From an uncultured Clostridia bacterium (GTDB lineage Bacteria; Bacillota; Clostridia; Oscillospirales; CAG-272), in NCBI GenBank assembly GCA_904502055.1, contig CAJGDZ010000068.1:1-8743 (forward strand): 8,743 nt of DNA, given 5' to 3'. The position numbers were made by a program, and so were the translations under genes. Shown piece by piece: positions 7,084 to 8,743 of the stretch (position 1 is its first letter; each line of letters opens with the position of its first letter). The notes beneath the pieces were generated by a model that was not told where the DNA came from, searched no databases, and saw only the letters and a list, made by a program, of their open reading frames with translations.

Positions 7084-7112
7084 TTGACAAAGGATGAATT
7101 CGGTTGTATAAT
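7084..7112 (+). promoter_or_regulatory. Perfect-consensus promoter of the riboswitch-transporter unit
   Basis: TTGACA (7084-7089), exactly 17 bp, and TATAAT (7107-7112) match the vegetative consensus at all twelve positions. The predicted start near 7119 is just before the riboswitch P1 stem at 7124. Such a constitutively strong promoter is typical where control is exerted after initiation by an attenuator. Confidence 0.92.
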
Positions 7113-7120
7113 AAATGCAT

Positions 7121-7283
7121 ATTGATAGAGGCGCGAGCTTGATAAGTACTCTGCCAAAACGGTGATACAGCACCGCAGAGAAAAGGCAAGATCGCCGAAG
7201 CAAACCGTTCTCTGCTTGGAGCGATTTGTTGGATTGTCGCAAAATATGCGCCGGTCTGTCACAACTTGTGGAGCGCTATCGGA
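7121..7283 (+). promoter_or_regulatory. Lysine riboswitch (L-box) aptamer
   Basis: The sequence follows the lysine aptamer, as in Bacillus lysC, in order. GATAGAGGCGCGA opens it (7124-7136) and the conserved AGTA is at 7145-7148. ATCGCCGAAGCAAA is at 7191-7204, GGTCTGTCA at 7253-7261 and GGAGCGCTATC at 7270-7280. Visible helices are P1 (GATAG 7124-7128 with CTATC 7276-7280) and P2 (GGCG 7130-7133 with CGCC 7193-7196, CTTG 7138-7141 with CAAG 7187-7190, and CTCTGC 7149-7154 with GCAGAG 7175-7180). P3 is about 7198-7217, P4 about 7218-7252, and P5 is CACA 7260-7263 with TGTG 7267-7270. The L2-L3 kissing contact can be read as AACGGT (7158-7163) with ACCGTT (7204-7209). Lysine binding should stabilise P1 and promote the terminator downstream, shutting off the transporter gene. 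Confidence 0.95.
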
Positions 7284-7309
7284 TTTACATACCGTTTTGT
7301 TCGAAGTAT

Positions 7310-7348
7310 GGGAGCCGTAGCCAAGCTATGTCTCCCTTTTCTATTTTT
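7310..7348 (+). terminator. Riboswitch-controlled intrinsic terminator
   Basis: GGGAG (7310-7314) pairs with CTCCC (7332-7336). Above a C/T mismatch, CGTAGC (7316-7321) pairs with GCTATG (7325-7330) around a CAA loop. The stem is followed by TTTTCTATTTTT (7337-7348). The left arm CCGTAGC (7315-7321) can instead pair with GCTA-T-CGG (7275-7282, one bulged T), which includes the 3' strand of P1. This is a classic antiterminator: low lysine gives antiterminator and read-through, high lysine gives P1 and termination. A small CATAC (7288-7292)/GTATG (7306-7310) hairpin lies between the two antiterminator arms. Confidence 0.88.
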
Positions 7349-7395
7349 GTAAGCAAAAAGCTGACTATAAAAAACAAGAAAGGAATTTTTGCAGT

Positions 7396-8743
7396 ATGAA
7401 ACGCAAAATCATTCTCAACGCGGTTGTAATTGCAATCATGTTGGCTCTGTTCATCGTGCTTTCTCTCATCGTAAACAACGGTGCTGTGGGACAGTATATG
7501 GACGCTGACGGATTCATTATGACCGAAGAAGAAGTGGCGGCATACGTAGCTGAAGGCGGTGACCTCGAGGAGCTTTCGACGGTAGATACCCCCTACTACG
7601 CTACATATCTTGCTCTTCTGCCCCCCGTTATCGCCATCGTTCTGGCGCTGATCACCAAGGAGGTATTCTCCTCTCTGTTCCTCGGTGTGCTTTCGGGCGC
7701 ACTCCTGGCCAACAACTTCAACCTTGTTGGAACGCTGACCACCATTGTAAGCGACGGCTTTATTGCGTCGGTTGCCGACTCCTGGAATGCAGGTATTCTG
7801 ATGTTCCTGGTGCTTCTGGGCATGATGGTCGCTTTGATCAACAAGGCAGGCGGCTCACGCGCCTTCGGTGACTGGGCACAGTCTCACGTCAAGACTCGCA
7901 TTGGTGCGCAGCTTGCCACCTTCGCGCTTGGCGTACTGATTTTCGTCGATGACTACTTCAACTGTCTGACCGTTGGTAGCGTAATGCGCCCTGTTTCGGA
8001 CAGCAAGAACATTTCACGTGCAAAGCTCGCGTACCTCATCGACGCTACCGCCGCCCCCATCTGCATGATCGCCCCCATTTCTTCTTGGGCGGCCGCTGTT
8101 GCCGGCGTTGTGGTTTCGGTGAACGGTCTTTCTCTGTTCATCAAGGCCATCCCCTACAACTTCTACTCTCTTCTTACCATCGTTATGATTCTTTTCATCA
8201 CGCTGGCTAAGTTCGATTACGGACCTATGAAGAAGCACGAGCAGAACGCCCTGAAGGGCGACATCTTCTCCGAGGGTGAGCGCAACATGGGCGACGGCGA
8301 GGAGGCTGAGTACAACGCCAAGGGTCGCGTGATCGATCTGGTTCTTCCCGTTGTATTCCTTATCATCGCCTGCATCATCGGCATGATCTACACCGGCGGC
8401 TTCTTTGACGGCGAGACCTTTGTAAACTCCTTTGCAAACTGTGATGCTTCGGTCGGTTTGGCTCTCGGCTCTGCCGTTGCCGTTCTCTTCACGGCCATCT
8501 ATCTGATCGCGCGCCGCGTGATCTCCTTCAAGGATGCTATGGCTTCGCTTCCCAAGGGCTTCTGTGCTATGGTTCCCGCCATCCTGATCCTTTGCTTCGC
8601 TTGGACGCTGAACGGCGTGACCGGTACGCTTGGCGCTGCCGTATACGTTCACGACCTTATGAAGGGTGCGGCTGCCGGTCTTACCATGCTTCTGCCCGCT
8701 ATCATCTTCCTGGTTGCTTGTTGCCTGTCCTTTGCCACGGGTA
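7396..8743 (+). CDS. NhaC-family Na+/H+ antiporter-like transporter, predicted lysine transporter (runs off right edge)
   Basis: The first 449 residues are present and the gene continues past the window. It is a polytopic membrane protein of the NhaC/ion-transporter superfamily. Characteristic segments are IFVDDYFNCLTVG (182-194), IDATAAPICMIAPISSW (215-231) and SLFLGVLSGALLA (93-105). The first membrane helix is about 6-26. It is followed by an acidic hydrophilic stretch (about 35-66), then TYLALLPPVIAIVLALI. A charged loop at 271-310 separates two transmembrane bundles. AAAGGA (7379-7384) lies 11 bases before the ATG. The family exchanges Na+ and H+, sometimes with an organic substrate. Because a lysine riboswitch and terminator precede it, the likely job here is lysine uptake, as proposed for the LysW group. 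Substrate assignment rests on that context and not on the protein sequence. Confidence 0.9.
   Translation, partial: MKRKIILNAVVIAIMLALFIVLSLIVNNGAVGQYMDADGFIMTEEEVAAYVAEGGDLEELSTVDTPYYATYLALLPPVIAIVLALITKEVFSSLFLGVLSGALLANNFNLVGTLTTIVSDGFIASVADSWNAGILMFLVLLGMMVALINKAGGSRAFGDWAQSHVKTRIGAQLATFALGVLIFVDDYFNCLTVGSVMRPVSDSKNISRAKLAYLIDATAAPICMIAPISSWAAAVAGVVVSVNGLSLFIKAIPYNFYSLLTIVMILFITLAKFDYGPMKKHEQNALKGDIFSEGERNMGDGEEAEYNAKGRVIDLVLPVVFLIIACIIGMIYTGGFFDGETFVNSFANCDASVGLALGSAVAVLFTAIYLIARRVISFKDAMASLPKGFCAMVPAILILCFAWTLNGVTGTLGAAVYVHDLMKGAAAGLTMLLPAIIFLVACCLSFATG

Noticed and set aside
8014..8652. Open frame of 212 codons on the minus strand opposite the NhaC-family gene
   Set aside because: It is antisense to conserved transporter sequence, and its His/Asp/Gly-rich translation is typical of antisense shadow frames.

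Overview
The window looks like a chromosomal segment from a Gram-positive member of the Bacillota, most likely an uncultured gut-type member of the Clostridia. This is inferred from near-consensus TTGACA/TATAAT promoters with 17-bp spacers, strong AGGAGG-like ribosome binding sites, an L-box lysine riboswitch of Firmicutes type, and the gene families present (FucI, HtpG with a trailing TSCPD gene, NhaC-family transporter). Base composition is moderate and even. There is no sign of phage, insertion sequences, CRISPR arrays, tRNA or rRNA genes. I cannot name the species.

Region 1 (1-2520) is a sugar-use locus. A partial L-fucose isomerase gene (fucI) runs off the left edge on the minus strand. 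Divergent from it is a two-gene plus-strand operon: an AraC-family regulator and an SGNH esterase resembling the Axe2 type of intracellular carbohydrate acetylesterase. The 166-bp gap between the two units holds overlapping face-to-face promoters and an 18-bp direct repeat with a 21-bp period, the geometry of an AraC-family operator, placed on the likely -35 of fucI. The simplest reading is that the regulator activates fucI and perhaps represses itself, and that the esterase deacetylates an imported fucose-containing or co-occurring sugar.

Region 2 (2490-3430) is ispE on the minus strand, a monocistronic MEP isoprenoid-pathway gene. It converges on the esterase gene, and the two share one bidirectional terminator.

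Region 3 (3491-7046) is a plus-strand operon driven by a strong promoter back-to-back with that of ispE. It holds an AI-2E-family membrane permease, the Hsp90 chaperone htpG, and a small four-cysteine TSCPD-domain protein whose start codon overlaps the htpG stop by one base.

Region 4 (7047-8743) starts with a 349-bp non-coding stretch that is fully explained: a perfect-consensus promoter, a lysine riboswitch aptamer, an antiterminator/terminator switch, and the ribosome binding site of an NhaC-family antiporter gene that runs off the right edge. The riboswitch makes this transporter a predicted lysine importer (LysW-like).

Overall this is mostly ordinary housekeeping and accessory sequence. 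The most informative parts are the two regulatory regions (847-1012 and 7084-7348), and I found no clearly new biological system.
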